A program made the translations under genes and the position numbers. Source: an uncultured Collinsella sp. (GTDB lineage Bacteria > Actinomycetota > Coriobacteriia > Coriobacteriales > Coriobacteriaceae). From it: a stretch of 64,000 nucleotides of DNA. Of the stretch, positions 1 to 8,002 are shown one piece after another. Under the pieces are notes generated by a model. The model was not told the origin of the DNA and ran no database searches. It was given only the letters and a program-made list of their open reading frames with translations. Location: contig USPC01000002.1 in assembly GCA_900556605.1 (NCBI GenBank), positions 31,938 through 95,937 of the forward strand. The letters run 5' to 3'. How positions within the stretch are numbered: position 1 is the stretch's first letter; every line of letters starts with the position of its first letter.

Positions 1-1202
1 TCAAGGTCCCTATGGGTACCGTGGTGCGCGAGCTCGACCCCGAGACGCAGACCCCGATGTTCGAGATTGCCGATCTGGTGCACGATGGCGAGCGCGTTGT
101 CGTGGCTCCTGGTGGCGCCGGTGGTCTGGGCAATACCCACTTTGTGACGTCGGTGCGCCGCGCGCCCGCGTTCGCCCAGCTGGGCGAGCCGGCCGAGGAG
201 CACTGGATTGAGCTCGAGATGAAGCTTATGGCCGATGCCGCGCTTGTGGGCTTTCCCTCAGTGGGTAAGTCATCGCTCATTGCGCGCATGAGTGCCGCCC
301 GCCCCAAGATCGCCGACTACCCGTTTACCACGCTCGTGCCGAACCTCGGCATGGTGCGTGCCGGCGAATATTCTTACGTCGTTGCCGACGTCCCCGGTCT
401 TATCGAAGGCGCGAGCGAGGGTAAGGGCCTGGGTCACCAGTTCCTGCGCCACATTGAGCGTACGGCCCTGATCATGCACGTCGTAGACATGACGGGTGGT
501 TTTGAGGATCGCGATCCGGTCGAGGACTATCGCATCATCAACCGCGAGCTCGAGCAGTATGGCGCCGAGCTTTCGGAGCGTCCGCAGATCGTCGTTGCCA
601 ACAAGTGCGATGCGCCGGGCACGGCCGACAAGATTGCCGACCTCAAGCGCGCAGCGCTCGACGATGGACATATGTTCTTTGCCGTGTCTGCCGTGACGGG
701 CGCCGGCCTCAATACGCTGATGCTTGCCGTGGGCGAGCAGGTGGCTAAGCTGCGCGCCGAGTTGGCTGTCTCGGATGAGCCGGTCGTTCTGCGCGACGAT
801 GAGTGGGAGCGCCGTCGCCTGCAGCGTGAGAAGCGTTTCCGCATTGTTCAGGAAGAGCCCGGTGCCTTCCGCGTGGTCGGTCGTGCCATTGAGCGTATGG
901 TCATCCAGACCGACTGGGAAAACGAGGAAGCCGTCATTTACCTGCAGCATAAGTTTGCGCGTATGGGTGTTGACGACGCGCTCGAGAAGGCCGGTTGCCG
1001 TGCGGGCGACGAGGTCCGCATTTGCCAGCGCGCCTTTGACTTTGAGGGCGCTGAGGACTTCTCGGAGTACGAGGAGCTCGAGGATGCTGACGAGGACGTT
1101 GCCGTTGAAGCCATTGACGTGGCCGATGCTGCGGATGAGGGCGTCGAGGTTGTCGATGCGGCGGATGCCGCGGACGATGCCGAGACCTCGGAGGGCGAGT
1201 AA
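1..1202 (+). CDS. obgE: GTPase Obg, 5'-truncated by window edge
   Basis: Ribosome-associated GTPase of late 50S assembly. The frame is already open at base 3 and reads K-V-P-M-G-T-V-V, the usual interior of the glycine-rich Obg domain, so the true start lies outside the window and the ATG at 12 is internal. Visible GTPase motifs are GFPSVGKSS (G1), DVPGLIEGA (G3) and NKCD (G4). A C-terminal OCT domain follows (around FRVVGRAIERMV to GDEVRI), then an acidic Ala/Asp/Glu-rich tail of about 45 residues. nadD starts 3 bases after the stop, so the two are probably cotranscribed. Identity is secure; only the N-terminus is missing. Confidence 0.96.
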   Translation, partial: KVPMGTVVRELDPETQTPMFEIADLVHDGERVVVAPGGAGGLGNTHFVTSVRRAPAFAQLGEPAEEHWIELEMKLMADAALVGFPSVGKSSLIARMSAARPKIADYPFTTLVPNLGMVRAGEYSYVVADVPGLIEGASEGKGLGHQFLRHIERTALIMHVVDMTGGFEDRDPVEDYRIINRELEQYGAELSERPQIVVANKCDAPGTADKIADLKRAALDDGHMFFAVSAVTGAGLNTLMLAVGEQVAKLRAELAVSDEPVVLRDDEWERRRLQREKRFRIVQEEPGAFRVVGRAIERMVIQTDWENEEAVIYLQHKFARMGVDDALEKAGCRAGDEVRICQRAFDFEGAEDFSEYEELEDADEDVAVEAIDVADAADEGVEVVDAADAADDAETSEGE

Positions 1203-1205
1203 GCC

Positions 1206-1883
1206 ATGTCGCTGCGCGGTGGAATCGGTCTGCCCGAGCTTCCTCTAGAGGACGGGCGGGAGTTTAGGCTCGGCATTATGGGCGGCACATTCGACCCGAT
1301 TCATTACGGGCACTTGGTGACTGCCGAGCAGGCGCGCGAGTCGCTCGACTTGGACGCTGTGCTCTTTATGCCGGCGGGCTCTCCTGCCTTTAAGCTTGAC
1401 AAGCCGGTGACGCCTGCCGAGGACCGTTATGCCATGACGGTCCTCGCCACCGCTGCGAACCCGGCCTTTTTGGCGAGCCGGTTCGAGATCGACCGTCCGG
1501 GTGTAACCTATACGGCCGATACGCTTCATGCCCTTCGCGACTTTTACCCGCCGCAGGTAAAGCTCTACTTTATTACGGGCGCCGACGCGATTATCGATAT
1601 CGTGACCTGGCATGATGCTGAACGAATCGCTGAGCTTGCTACCTTTATTGCGGCAACGCGACCGGGCTTTGATATCGATACGGCGCGTGCCCGAATCAAA
1701 GAGTCGGGGCTGCCGTTCGACGTGCGCTATATTCAGATTCCGGCGCTAGCGATCAGCTCGACGAACATTCGTAAGCGTGTTGCCCGCGGTATGAGCGTAC
1801 GCTATCTTACGAGCGAGTCCGTGCTCGGCTACATTCGCAAACGCAGGCTATATGCCGATTTGGGCCAAGAAGATTTTGAGTGA
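1206..1883 (+). CDS. nadD: Nicotinate-nucleotide adenylyltransferase
   Basis: Cytoplasmic enzyme of NAD synthesis that adenylylates nicotinate mononucleotide to deamido-NAD. The nucleotidyltransferase motif GGTFDPIHYGH lies near residue 26 and the second signature ISSTNIRKR near residue 180, both intact. At 225 residues it is slightly longer than usual because about 20 residues precede the Rossmann core. The ATG at 1206 follows the obgE stop by 3 bases; an in-frame ATG at 1278 would fit the core more tightly but would remove the first strand. The order obgE-nadD-yqeK-rsfS is a common Gram-positive arrangement. Confidence 0.95.
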   Translation: MSLRGGIGLPELPLEDGREFRLGIMGGTFDPIHYGHLVTAEQARESLDLDAVLFMPAGSPAFKLDKPVTPAEDRYAMTVLATAANPAFLASRFEIDRPGVTYTADTLHALRDFYPPQVKLYFITGADAIIDIVTWHDAERIAELATFIAATRPGFDIDTARARIKESGLPFDVRYIQIPALAISSTNIRKRVARGMSVRYLTSESVLGYIRKRRLYADLGQEDFE

Positions 1884-1895
1884 TGGGGGTCTACG

Positions 1896-2504
1896 TTGTC
1901 GGTAGAGGATCAGTTTGAGGGCGATGAGCGCGCGCTGCTCAGGCGCATTCAAGAGCTGCTCGATGTTCGCATGAAGGATAAGCGCAAGCGCTATGTGCAT
2001 TCGCTGGGTGTTGCCGAGACCGCACTTCATCTGGCCGAGGTCTACGGCGTCGACCGCTTTGATGCCGCTGCCGCCGGCTTGATCCACGACTGGGACAAGG
2101 TGCTTTCCGATGACGAGCTGGTCACGCGCGCTCTGCATTACGGCATTAAGATTGCCGGCTCTCCTTCTGCCGCGACGCCGCTTTTGCATGGCCCTGTTGC
2201 CGCCTATGAGCTTCCGCAGCTTTTTCCCGAGCTGTCGCCGGCCGTTTTCCAGGCTGTCGACCGTCACACCGTGGGCGCCTGCGACATGACGCCGCTCGAT
2301 ATGGTGGTCTTTGTGGCCGATGCCATCGAGCCCAACCGCCACGGCGACTATGCGCATGCGCTGCGTAAGATGGTGGGGGAGTCGACGCTCGATGAGTTGT
2401 TCTTCTCCTGTTTTGCGCAGGGTCTGGTCTATGTGATCCAGTCCGGGCGCTATCTTTATCCCACGGCTATTACGATTTACAACCATTACGCCCAGCTGCG
2501 CTAG
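1896..2504 (+). CDS. yqeK: HD-domain hydrolase, YqeK family (putative symmetrical Ap4A hydrolase)
   Basis: Metal-dependent HD-superfamily phosphohydrolase of 202 residues. The HD motif is in GLIHDWDK near residue 65, with upstream His (YVHSLGV) and downstream His/Asp residues (HGPVAAYE, DRHTVG, VADAIEPNR) typical of YqeK. Characterised relatives split diadenosine tetraphosphate symmetrically. The start is TTG at 1896, preceded by a G-rich Shine-Dalgarno stretch at 1884-1889. It lies between nadD and rsfS in the same order as in Firmicutes. Assignment is at family level; the substrate is inferred. Confidence 0.88.
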   Translation: MSVEDQFEGDERALLRRIQELLDVRMKDKRKRYVHSLGVAETALHLAEVYGVDRFDAAAAGLIHDWDKVLSDDELVTRALHYGIKIAGSPSAATPLLHGPVAAYELPQLFPELSPAVFQAVDRHTVGACDMTPLDMVVFVADAIEPNRHGDYAHALRKMVGESTLDELFFSCFAQGLVYVIQSGRYLYPTAITIYNHYAQLR

Positions 2505-2531
2505 CTCGGGCTGTCTAGAAAGAGGTATTCC

Positions 2532-2987
2532 ATGGCCGACGAGACCATGACCGACGAGCAGATTCTTGAAGGTGTGGAGCACAAGAGCTTCGCCGCCACG
2601 TCCGACCGCACTGCCGCCTCGCTGTCCGCGAGCGGTGTCGCCGCCGAGGATGTCGCCCGCGCCGCCGCGCAGGCCGCCTACGACAAGAAGGGCGAGGACG
2701 TTCAGGTGCTCGACCTGACCGAGCTTTCCGACGTATGCGACTACTTTGTGCTTGCCACCGGTACCAACAACCGCCAGGTCGATTCTATCGTCGACGAGAT
2801 CGAGGAGAAGGTCGCCGAGGCTTGCGGCGAGCACCCGTTCTCCATCGAGGGTCGCGAGCAGAAGACCTGGATGCTCATGGACTATGGTTCGGTTGTCGTC
2901 CACGTCTTCACTCCCGAAGCCCGCGACTTCTACCGCCTAGAAAAGCTCTGGGGCGACGCCCCCCAGCTCCCCCTCAACCTCCTCTAG
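2532..2987 (+). CDS. rsfS: Ribosomal silencing factor RsfS
   Basis: Binds ribosomal protein L14 and blocks 30S-50S joining when nutrients are scarce. The RsfS core runs from about residue 40 (DLTELSDVCDYFVLATG, then NNRQVDSI) to the conserved EGREQKTWMLMDYG and VVVHVF near the C-terminus. About 35 acidic, Ala-rich residues precede the core, making the protein (151 residues) longer than the usual 110-120. The ATG at 2532 has AGAAAGAGG upstream. It is the last gene of the obgE-nadD-yqeK-rsfS run and is followed by a strong hairpin terminator. Confidence 0.93.
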   Translation: MADETMTDEQILEGVEHKSFAATSDRTAASLSASGVAAEDVARAAAQAAYDKKGEDVQVLDLTELSDVCDYFVLATGTNNRQVDSIVDEIEEKVAEACGEHPFSIEGREQKTWMLMDYGSVVVHVFTPEARDFYRLEKLWGDAPQLPLNLL

Positions 2988-3028
2988 TAGCTCATTTGAG
3001 ACGGGGTTAGCTACCCTCACGCATATCG

Positions 3029-3070
3029 CCGGGCAGTTGCGGTTTTCCGCACCTGTCCGGCTTTCTTTTT
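3029..3070 (+). terminator. Rho-independent terminator after rsfS
   Basis: A GC-rich inverted repeat (CCGGGCAG-TTGCGG / CCGCAC-CTGTCCGG around a TTTT loop) is followed by CTTTCTTTTT. It ends the rsfS transcript just before the convergent 3' end of dinB. Confidence 0.85.
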
Positions 3071-3082
3071 GCCCAAAGGCTG

Positions 3083-4336
3083 TTAATCGTTGAAGCGGGA
3101 TTGGCGGCCGAAGGAAAGGGCGGTGTCGCCGAATTTGTCTCGGACGGCGTCGATGGCGACGGAGAGGTCGCGGCGGTTGCTGGATTGGGCTCCGCGGTCA
3201 TCAATCTCGCAGAACAGGTCAGTCTGGATGCCGCCTTGGTGGTCGAAGTCGCTCATGCCGATGCCCGCCAGGCGCACATGCATGCCTTCCTGCCAGATGT
3301 TGTCGAGCAGATCGAGTGCAACCGCCACGAAGATGTTCTCATCGTCGGTCGGATGAGGCAGCCGGCGCTGTGCCGTACGCCCGCTGCCATACGAATACTT
3401 AAGCTTGAGCGTTACCGTGGCGCCCGTTAGTCCCTGACGGCGCAGACGGCGTCCCACTGACTCTCCCAACAGCGCAATCGCCGCCTCAATATCCCCATGC
3501 TCAGTCAAATCTTTAGCAAAGGTGCGCTCGTTGCTCACCGATTTAACTTCGCGTTCCTCGTCCAGGCTCGTGACCTCAGAAACCTCGAGCCCCAACGCAC
3601 GCTGGCGCATACGCTCGCCATTCACGCCAAAAATAGAGGCCAAGGTGGATTCCGGTGCGCGTGACAGTTCGCCAAGCGTGTAGATGCGCATGCGGCGCAG
3701 CCGTTCCTCGGCCGAGCGTCCGATGCCGCTCATGGCAGATACCGGCAGCGCGGCCAAAAAGCGCTGCTCGGTTCCGGGGCGCACGATGGTCAGCCCAAAC
3801 GGCTTATCCCGCTCGCTTGCGATCTTTGCGACCGTCTTGTTGCAGCCCACGCCAATGGAACAGGTCACTCCCAGCCCTGCCACGCGGTCGCTTATACGCC
3901 GCGCAACCAGCAGCGGGTCTTCGGGCGCAAAGCGACCCGGTGTGATATCGATAAAGGCTTCGTCGATGGATACGCGCTCAACACGCGGGGTCTCGTCGGC
4001 GAGAATCGCCATGACCTGCGCGCTCACCTCGCGGTATCGGTCAAAGTGCCCGTGTGTCCAAATGGCTTGCGGGCACAAGCGCCGTGCCTCGGCCGAGGCC
4101 ATGGCAGAGTGCACGCCAAAGCGACGCGCCTCATACGAACACGTGGACACGACGCCACGCGAATCGGCGTCTCCGCCCACGATGAGCGGCTTTCCTCGCC
4201 ATTCGGGATGATCGAGCATTTCCACGCTCGCAAAAAACGCATCGAGGTCCATGAGGCCAACCGCCGGACCCGTCCAGGGAGGCGGCGTGACGCCCATGGC
4301 ATCCTCATAACCGTATGTATGTTCGCGTCTTTCCAT
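3083..4336 (-). CDS. dinB: DNA polymerase IV (Y-family translesion polymerase)
   Basis: Error-prone Y-family polymerase of 417 residues. The first catalytic Asp is in GLMDLDAFFASVE (near residue 30) and the second acidic pair in SIDEAFIDIT. CSIGVGCNKTVAKIAS and the helix-hairpin-helix region SAMSGIGRSAEERLRRM follow, then a little-finger domain. The protein is longer than E. coli DinB (about 350) mainly at both ends; no clear beta-clamp motif was identified. It is convergent with rsfS and divergent from rpsP. A TATACT box lies 6 bases upstream of the ATG, suggesting a leaderless mRNA. No SOS box is obvious. Confidence 0.93.
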   Translation of the reverse strand: MERREHTYGYEDAMGVTPPPWTGPAVGLMDLDAFFASVEMLDHPEWRGKPLIVGGDADSRGVVSTCSYEARRFGVHSAMASAEARRLCPQAIWTHGHFDRYREVSAQVMAILADETPRVERVSIDEAFIDITPGRFAPEDPLLVARRISDRVAGLGVTCSIGVGCNKTVAKIASERDKPFGLTIVRPGTEQRFLAALPVSAMSGIGRSAEERLRRMRIYTLGELSRAPESTLASIFGVNGERMRQRALGLEVSEVTSLDEEREVKSVSNERTFAKDLTEHGDIEAAIALLGESVGRRLRRQGLTGATVTLKLKYSYGSGRTAQRRLPHPTDDENIFVAVALDLLDNIWQEGMHVRLAGIGMSDFDHQGGIQTDLFCEIDDRGAQSSNRRDLSVAIDAVRDKFGDTALSFGRQSRFND

Positions 4337-4342
4337 GTCATG

Positions 4343-4348
4343 AGTATA
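4343..4348 (-). promoter_or_regulatory. Candidate -10 box of dinB
   Basis: TATACT read on the minus strand ends 6 bases before the dinB ATG at 4336, so transcription would begin at or next to the start codon. No good -35 box is visible. Confidence 0.4.
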
Positions 4349-4380
4349 CCGCGCAGCTCATGTGGGGTGCGTGTATGTGC

Positions 4381-4408
4381 TTGCAAATCCCGAATTCTTG
4401 TCTAAGAT
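4381..4408 (+). promoter_or_regulatory. Candidate upstream promoter of the rpsP operon
   Basis: TTGCAA (4381-4386) and TAAGAT (4403-4408) are separated by 16 bases, a sigma-70-like arrangement in the dinB-rpsP intergenic region. Confidence 0.5.
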
Positions 4409-4453
4409 ATGGATTTGCCCTCGACTACACCGAAGAAGTTGGTCTCACGGACT

Positions 4454-4481
4454 TCACCTGCCCGCGTCGATGGCGTATTAT
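4454..4481 (+). promoter_or_regulatory. Candidate downstream promoter of the rpsP operon
   Basis: TTCACC (4454-4459) and TATTAT (4476-4481) with a 16-base spacer lie about 57 bases before the rpsP start. With the upstream site this would give two tandem promoters. Confidence 0.5.
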
Positions 4482-4537
4482 ATTCAACTGTTTGTTTGTA
4501 GTTGCAGCCTAAAGCTGCTTGGTTGGAGGAGTTTCCT

Positions 4538-4879
4538 TTGGCAGTCAAGATTCGCCTTGCTCGTCACGGCGCTAAGAAGCGTCCGTACTACCGTGTCGTC
4601 GTCGCCGATTCCCGCGCCCCGCGTGACGGTCGTATCATCGAGGAGGTTGGCCGCTACAACCCGATGACCGCCCCCAAGACCATCAAGCTCGACCTCGAGA
4701 AGATCGCCGACTGGCAGTCCAAGGGCGCTCAGCTCACCGACGCCGTCGCCGCTCTGGTCAAGGCCGCCAACGAGGGCGAGAAGACCGAGACCGTCGTCAA
4801 GAAGTCCAAGAAGCAGCTCGCCAAAGAGGCCGAGGCCGCTAAGGCTGCCGCTGAGGCCGCTGAGGGCGCCGAGGAGTAA
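4538..4879 (+). CDS. rpsP: 30S ribosomal protein S16
   Basis: Primary 30S assembly protein. The start is TTG at 4538, seven bases after GGAGGA (4525-4530), giving the canonical N-terminus [19 protein letters not shown]; an upstream in-frame TTG at 4502 would add 12 unrelated residues. The S16 core occupies the first 80 residues and is followed by a Lys/Ala/Glu-rich tail seen in other actinobacterial S16 proteins. It begins the rpsP-khpA-rimM-trmD-lepB run, with khpA starting 3 bases after its stop. Confidence 0.97.
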   Translation: MAVKIRLARHGAKKRPYYRVVVADSRAPRDGRIIEEVGRYNPMTAPKTIKLDLEKIADWQSKGAQLTDAVAALVKAANEGEKTETVVKKSKKQLAKEAEAAKAAAEAAEGAEE

Positions 4880-4882
4880 ATC

Positions 4883-5167
4883 GTGCCTGAGGTTGACGCT
4901 GCACAGCTCGAGGGTGAGGCAATGCTCTCAGATCGCATCGCCGATCTCGTCGAATATCTCGTTGTTCAGATCGTCGACGACCCGGATTCCGTGAGCCTTG
5001 AGGTCATCGATGGTGACGACGCCTCTACAATTGAGGTTTCGGTCGCCGAGGATGACGTCGCTAAGGTCATCGGCCGTCGTGGCCGTACCATCAAGGCCAT
5101 TCGCACGCTCGCCCGTGCACTGGCCGCTCGCCTCGACACTGCTGTCGAGGTAGAGGTTCTGGGCTAG
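4883..5167 (+). CDS. khpA: KH-domain RNA-binding protein KhpA
   Basis: Small single-KH RNA chaperone usually encoded between rpsP and rimM; in other bacteria it pairs with KhpB/Jag and affects cell size and envelope genes. The KH GxxG loop is visible in VIGRRGRTIKAIRTLARAL. Two starts are possible: GTG at 4883 (94 residues, GAGGAG upstream) and ATG at 4922 (81 residues, closer to the usual 75-80). The longer form is given because its Shine-Dalgarno spacing is also good. Confidence 0.92.
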   Translation: MPEVDAAQLEGEAMLSDRIADLVEYLVVQIVDDPDSVSLEVIDGDDASTIEVSVAEDDVAKVIGRRGRTIKAIRTLARALAARLDTAVEVEVLG

Positions 5168-5171
5168 AACC

Positions 5172-5693
5172 TTGAGGTCCCAGTACAAAAACATCGCCCG
5201 TGTGGTCAAGCCGCACGGAAGGAAGGGGGAGGTCCTCGCGCAGCCGCTGCGGGGGCTTCCTTCTGTATTAGAGCCGGGTATGCGGGTCGCCCTGACGCCG
5301 CCGGCGCTCAAGCGCGACCGCTTTTGCACGGTCGTGTCCGTCACCGATACGGGCGATGGCGATCTGGTCTCGTTTGAGGGCATTGACGACTTGACGGCCG
5401 CCGAGGGCATCACGGGATGCTACGTGCTGGCAAATCGTGACGATTTTGAGCTCGATTCGCTTGACGCTGCCTATACCGACCTGATGGGTCGCGAGGTGGT
5501 CGACGAGCGCTTCGGTTTGCTCGGCACGATCGTAGAGATCATGTCGACGCCCGCTAACGATGTTTGGGTTGTTGAGGGCGATCGGTACGGCGAGGTACTG
5601 ATTCCCGTGATCGAGCAGGTCGTGCTCGATCTTCCCGACTCAGGAACAATTTCCGTCCACGTTATGGACGGCCTGATCGATATGGACAAGTAG
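5172..5693 (+). CDS. rimM: 16S rRNA processing protein RimM
   Basis: 30S maturation factor that binds S19 and helps fold the 16S 3' domain. The N-terminal RimM beta-barrel begins at KNIARVVKPHGRKGEVLAQP, and the PRC-barrel follows around GREVVDERFGLLGTIVEI and ANDVWVVEGD. The length of 173 residues is normal. The start is TTG at 5172, five bases after the khpA stop. It is followed by trmD, the usual partner. Confidence 0.95.
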   Translation: MRSQYKNIARVVKPHGRKGEVLAQPLRGLPSVLEPGMRVALTPPALKRDRFCTVVSVTDTGDGDLVSFEGIDDLTAAEGITGCYVLANRDDFELDSLDAAYTDLMGREVVDERFGLLGTIVEIMSTPANDVWVVEGDRYGEVLIPVIEQVVLDLPDSGTISVHVMDGLIDMDK

Positions 5694-5703
5694 GGAGGAC
5701 AAC

Positions 5704-6462
5704 ATGCTGATCGAGACCCTTTCGGTCTTTCCCGAGATGTTTGAGCCCGTCATGTCCACATCGATCTTGGGCCGCGCCCGCAAGGCCGGCCTTTTTGATT
5801 TTAAGGCGTATAACCTGCGCGACTGGACGCACGACCGCCATCGTACCGTCGATGACGAGCCGTACGGCGGCGGGCAGGGCATGCTCATGAAGGTCGAGCC
5901 TATTGCCGAGGCCATCGAGGCCATCAGCTCCGAGGGTCCCAAGCCCACCGTAGTGTTCTTCACCCCCTGTGGCGAGCCCTTTACGCAACATGTGGCCGAG
6001 CGCCTGCTCAAAAGTGAGCGCCTGCTGTTTGTGTGCAGCCGCTACGAGGGCGTCGACGAGCGTGCGTATGCGTATGCCGATGAGCGTCTGTCGATCGGCG
6101 ACTACGTGCTTACGGGTGGCGAACTTCCCGCTATGGTCGTTGCCGATGCCGTCGTACGCCTGATTCCCGGCGCCCTGGGCGACGAGATGAGCAATGTGGA
6201 CGAGTCGTTCTCGACCGCCGAGGACGGAGGCCTGCTCGAGTACGCGCAGTACACCCGTCCCGCCGAGTTCAACGGCGAGGGCGTGCCGCCGGTGCTCGTG
6301 AGTGGCGATCACGCCAAGGTCGATGCCTGGCGTCGCAAGAACGCCATCGAGCGCACCTGCCGCTGGCGTCCCGATCTGATCGAGACGGCGCGCCTTACGC
6401 CCCAGGAGCGTGCGTACGCGCAGGAGATTTTGGACGCTTCGTATTCGCAGAGCGAGGAGTGA
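5704..6462 (+). CDS. trmD: tRNA (guanine-N1)-methyltransferase
   Basis: Makes m1G37 in tRNAs reading CNN and GGG-type codons, which prevents +1 frameshifting. It is a SPOUT methyltransferase with a trefoil knot visible as CSRYEGVDERAYAYADERLS followed by IGDYVLTGGELPAM, where AdoMet binds. The N-terminus MLIETLSVFPEMFEPVMSTS is canonical. The length of 252 residues is normal. AGGGAGG precedes the ATG. The stop overlaps or abuts lepB. Confidence 0.97.
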   Translation: MLIETLSVFPEMFEPVMSTSILGRARKAGLFDFKAYNLRDWTHDRHRTVDDEPYGGGQGMLMKVEPIAEAIEAISSEGPKPTVVFFTPCGEPFTQHVAERLLKSERLLFVCSRYEGVDERAYAYADERLSIGDYVLTGGELPAMVVADAVVRLIPGALGDEMSNVDESFSTAEDGGLLEYAQYTRPAEFNGEGVPPVLVSGDHAKVDAWRRKNAIERTCRWRPDLIETARLTPQERAYAQEILDASYSQSEE

Positions 6463-6464
6463 GA

Positions 6465-7028
6465 ATGGTTCCATCGCAGCATTCCGCGTTGAGGGGCGCT
6501 TTTGAGTGGATCGCGGTCATCGCGATCGCATTGGTCGCCACCTTCTTGATTCGCTCGTTTGTGGTCGAGCCCTTTGTGGTACCCACCGGCTCCATGGAGT
6601 CCACGATCGAGATTGGCGACCAGATCCTGGCACAAAAGGTGAGCCTCGAGCTCGGTCAGCCCGTCAAGCAGGGCGATATCGTGGTGTTTCACAACCCCGA
6701 TGGCACCTCCGAGCATGATGTTCTTGTCAAGCGTGTTATTGCCACGGCCGGCCAGACGGTCGACCTGCAGGATGGCAAGGTGGTCGTTGACGGCCAAGCG
6801 CTCGACGAGGACTATACGACGGGCATGAGCTGGCCACTTTCGGTCCAAGCGCCCGGTGCTCAGGTAAGCTATCCCTACACCGTTCCCGACGGGTGCGTGT
6901 GGGTGATGGGCGACAACCGCGAAAACTCTGCCGACTCACGCTACTTTGGTCCCGTCGATCGCTCTGATTTGATCGCTGTGGCGCTTGTGCGCTACTGGCC
7001 GCTCAACCGCATCGGCGCTATCGACTAA
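6465..7028 (+). CDS. lepB: Signal peptidase I
   Basis: Membrane-bound serine protease that removes signal peptides from exported proteins. One N-terminal membrane helix (about residues 14-33) precedes the catalytic Ser in PTGSMEST (Ser43) and the catalytic Lys in DVLVKRVIATAG (Lys89). The C-terminal signature GDNRENSADSRYFGPV is intact. The ATG at 6465 has GAGGAG upstream; a GTG at 6459 overlapping the trmD stop is the alternative. In many genomes lepB lies between rplS and rnhB; here it follows trmD and rplS has moved away. Confidence 0.96.
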   Translation: MVPSQHSALRGAFEWIAVIAIALVATFLIRSFVVEPFVVPTGSMESTIEIGDQILAQKVSLELGQPVKQGDIVVFHNPDGTSEHDVLVKRVIATAGQTVDLQDGKVVVDGQALDEDYTTGMSWPLSVQAPGAQVSYPYTVPDGCVWVMGDNRENSADSRYFGPVDRSDLIAVALVRYWPLNRIGAID

Positions 7029-7035
7029 AAACCGC

Positions 7036-7041
7036 TATAGT
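7036..7041 (+). promoter_or_regulatory. Possible -10 box for glyQS
   Basis: TATAGT lies 47 bases before the glyQ ATG in the short lepB-glyQ gap. No convincing -35 box and no T-box leader is visible. Confidence 0.3.
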
Positions 7042-7087
7042 ACAGTACCTAACCGTGTAATCGTTTCGACGAGGGGATATTAGAGGC

Positions 7088-7999
7088 ATGAACGCTTCAT
7101 CGCTTTCCTTCCAAGACATCATCCTGCGCCTCCAGCAGTACTGGGGCGAGCGGGGCTGCGTCATTATGCAGCCCTATGACTCCGAGGTCGGTGCCGGTAC
7201 CTTCCATACCGCGACCACGCTGCGCTCGCTCGGTCCCGCCGAGTGGCGCACCTGCTATGCGCAGCCCTGCCGCCGTCCCGCCGACGGCCGCTACGGCGAG
7301 AACCCCAACCGCATGCAGCACTACTATCAGTTCCAGGTGCTCATCAAGCCTTCTCCGGTTAACGCCCAGGAGCTCTACCTGGGGTCTCTTGCCGCTATCG
7401 GTCTGGACCCCAACGACCATGACGTCCGCTTTGTCGAGGACGACTGGGAGAGCCCGACGCTCGGCGCCTGGGGCCTTGGCTGGGAGGTCTGGCTCAATGG
7501 CATGGAGGTCACGCAGTTTACGTACTTCCAGCAGGTGGGCGGCATCGAGGTCGACCCCGTGCCCGTCGAGATCACCTACGGCCTGGAGCGTATCGCCATG
7601 TACGCCCAGGGCGTTAACTCGGTCTACGACCTGGTGTGGAGCTACCTGCCCGACGGCACGCCCATGACCTATGGCGACGTGTTCCTCGAGAACGAGCGCG
7701 AGTTCAGTGCCTATAACTTTGAGGTCGCCAACGTCGAGATGATGCGTCAGAAGTTTGACGACTACGAGGCCGAGTGCCATTCCTGCCTGGAGCGCAAGCT
7801 GCCGCTGCCGGCATATGACTGCGTCATGAAGTGCAGCCACGCTTTCAACCTGCTCGATGCTCGCGGCGCCCTGTCCGCGGTCGAGCGTGCCAACTACATC
7901 CTGCGCGTCCGCGCCGTCGCCAAGGCGTGCTGCGAGGCCTACATGGCCGAGGTCGCCGGAGTCAACGAGAATGCCGATCAGGAAGGCGAGGTGGCGTAA
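7088..7999 (+). CDS. glyQ: Glycine--tRNA ligase alpha subunit
   Basis: Catalytic alpha chain of the bacterial alpha2beta2 glycyl-tRNA synthetase. The family N-terminus [20 protein letters not shown] and the active-site segment [14 protein letters not shown] are present, followed by [10 protein letters not shown] and GLERIAMY. The length of 303 residues is normal. glyS begins 3 bases after the stop. The pair sits between trmD-lepB and ppsR-ppdK, splitting the usual trmD-rplS order. Confidence 0.97.
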   Translation: MNASSLSFQDIILRLQQYWGERGCVIMQPYDSEVGAGTFHTATTLRSLGPAEWRTCYAQPCRRPADGRYGENPNRMQHYYQFQVLIKPSPVNAQELYLGSLAAIGLDPNDHDVRFVEDDWESPTLGAWGLGWEVWLNGMEVTQFTYFQQVGGIEVDPVPVEITYGLERIAMYAQGVNSVYDLVWSYLPDGTPMTYGDVFLENEREFSAYNFEVANVEMMRQKFDDYEAECHSCLERKLPLPAYDCVMKCSHAFNLLDARGALSAVERANYILRVRAVAKACCEAYMAEVAGVNENADQEGEVA

Positions 8000-8002
8000 G
8001 CC

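Noticed and set aside
7029-7087. T-box riboswitch upstream of glyQS
   Set aside because: The gap is only 59 bases and has no specifier stem or T-box sequence.
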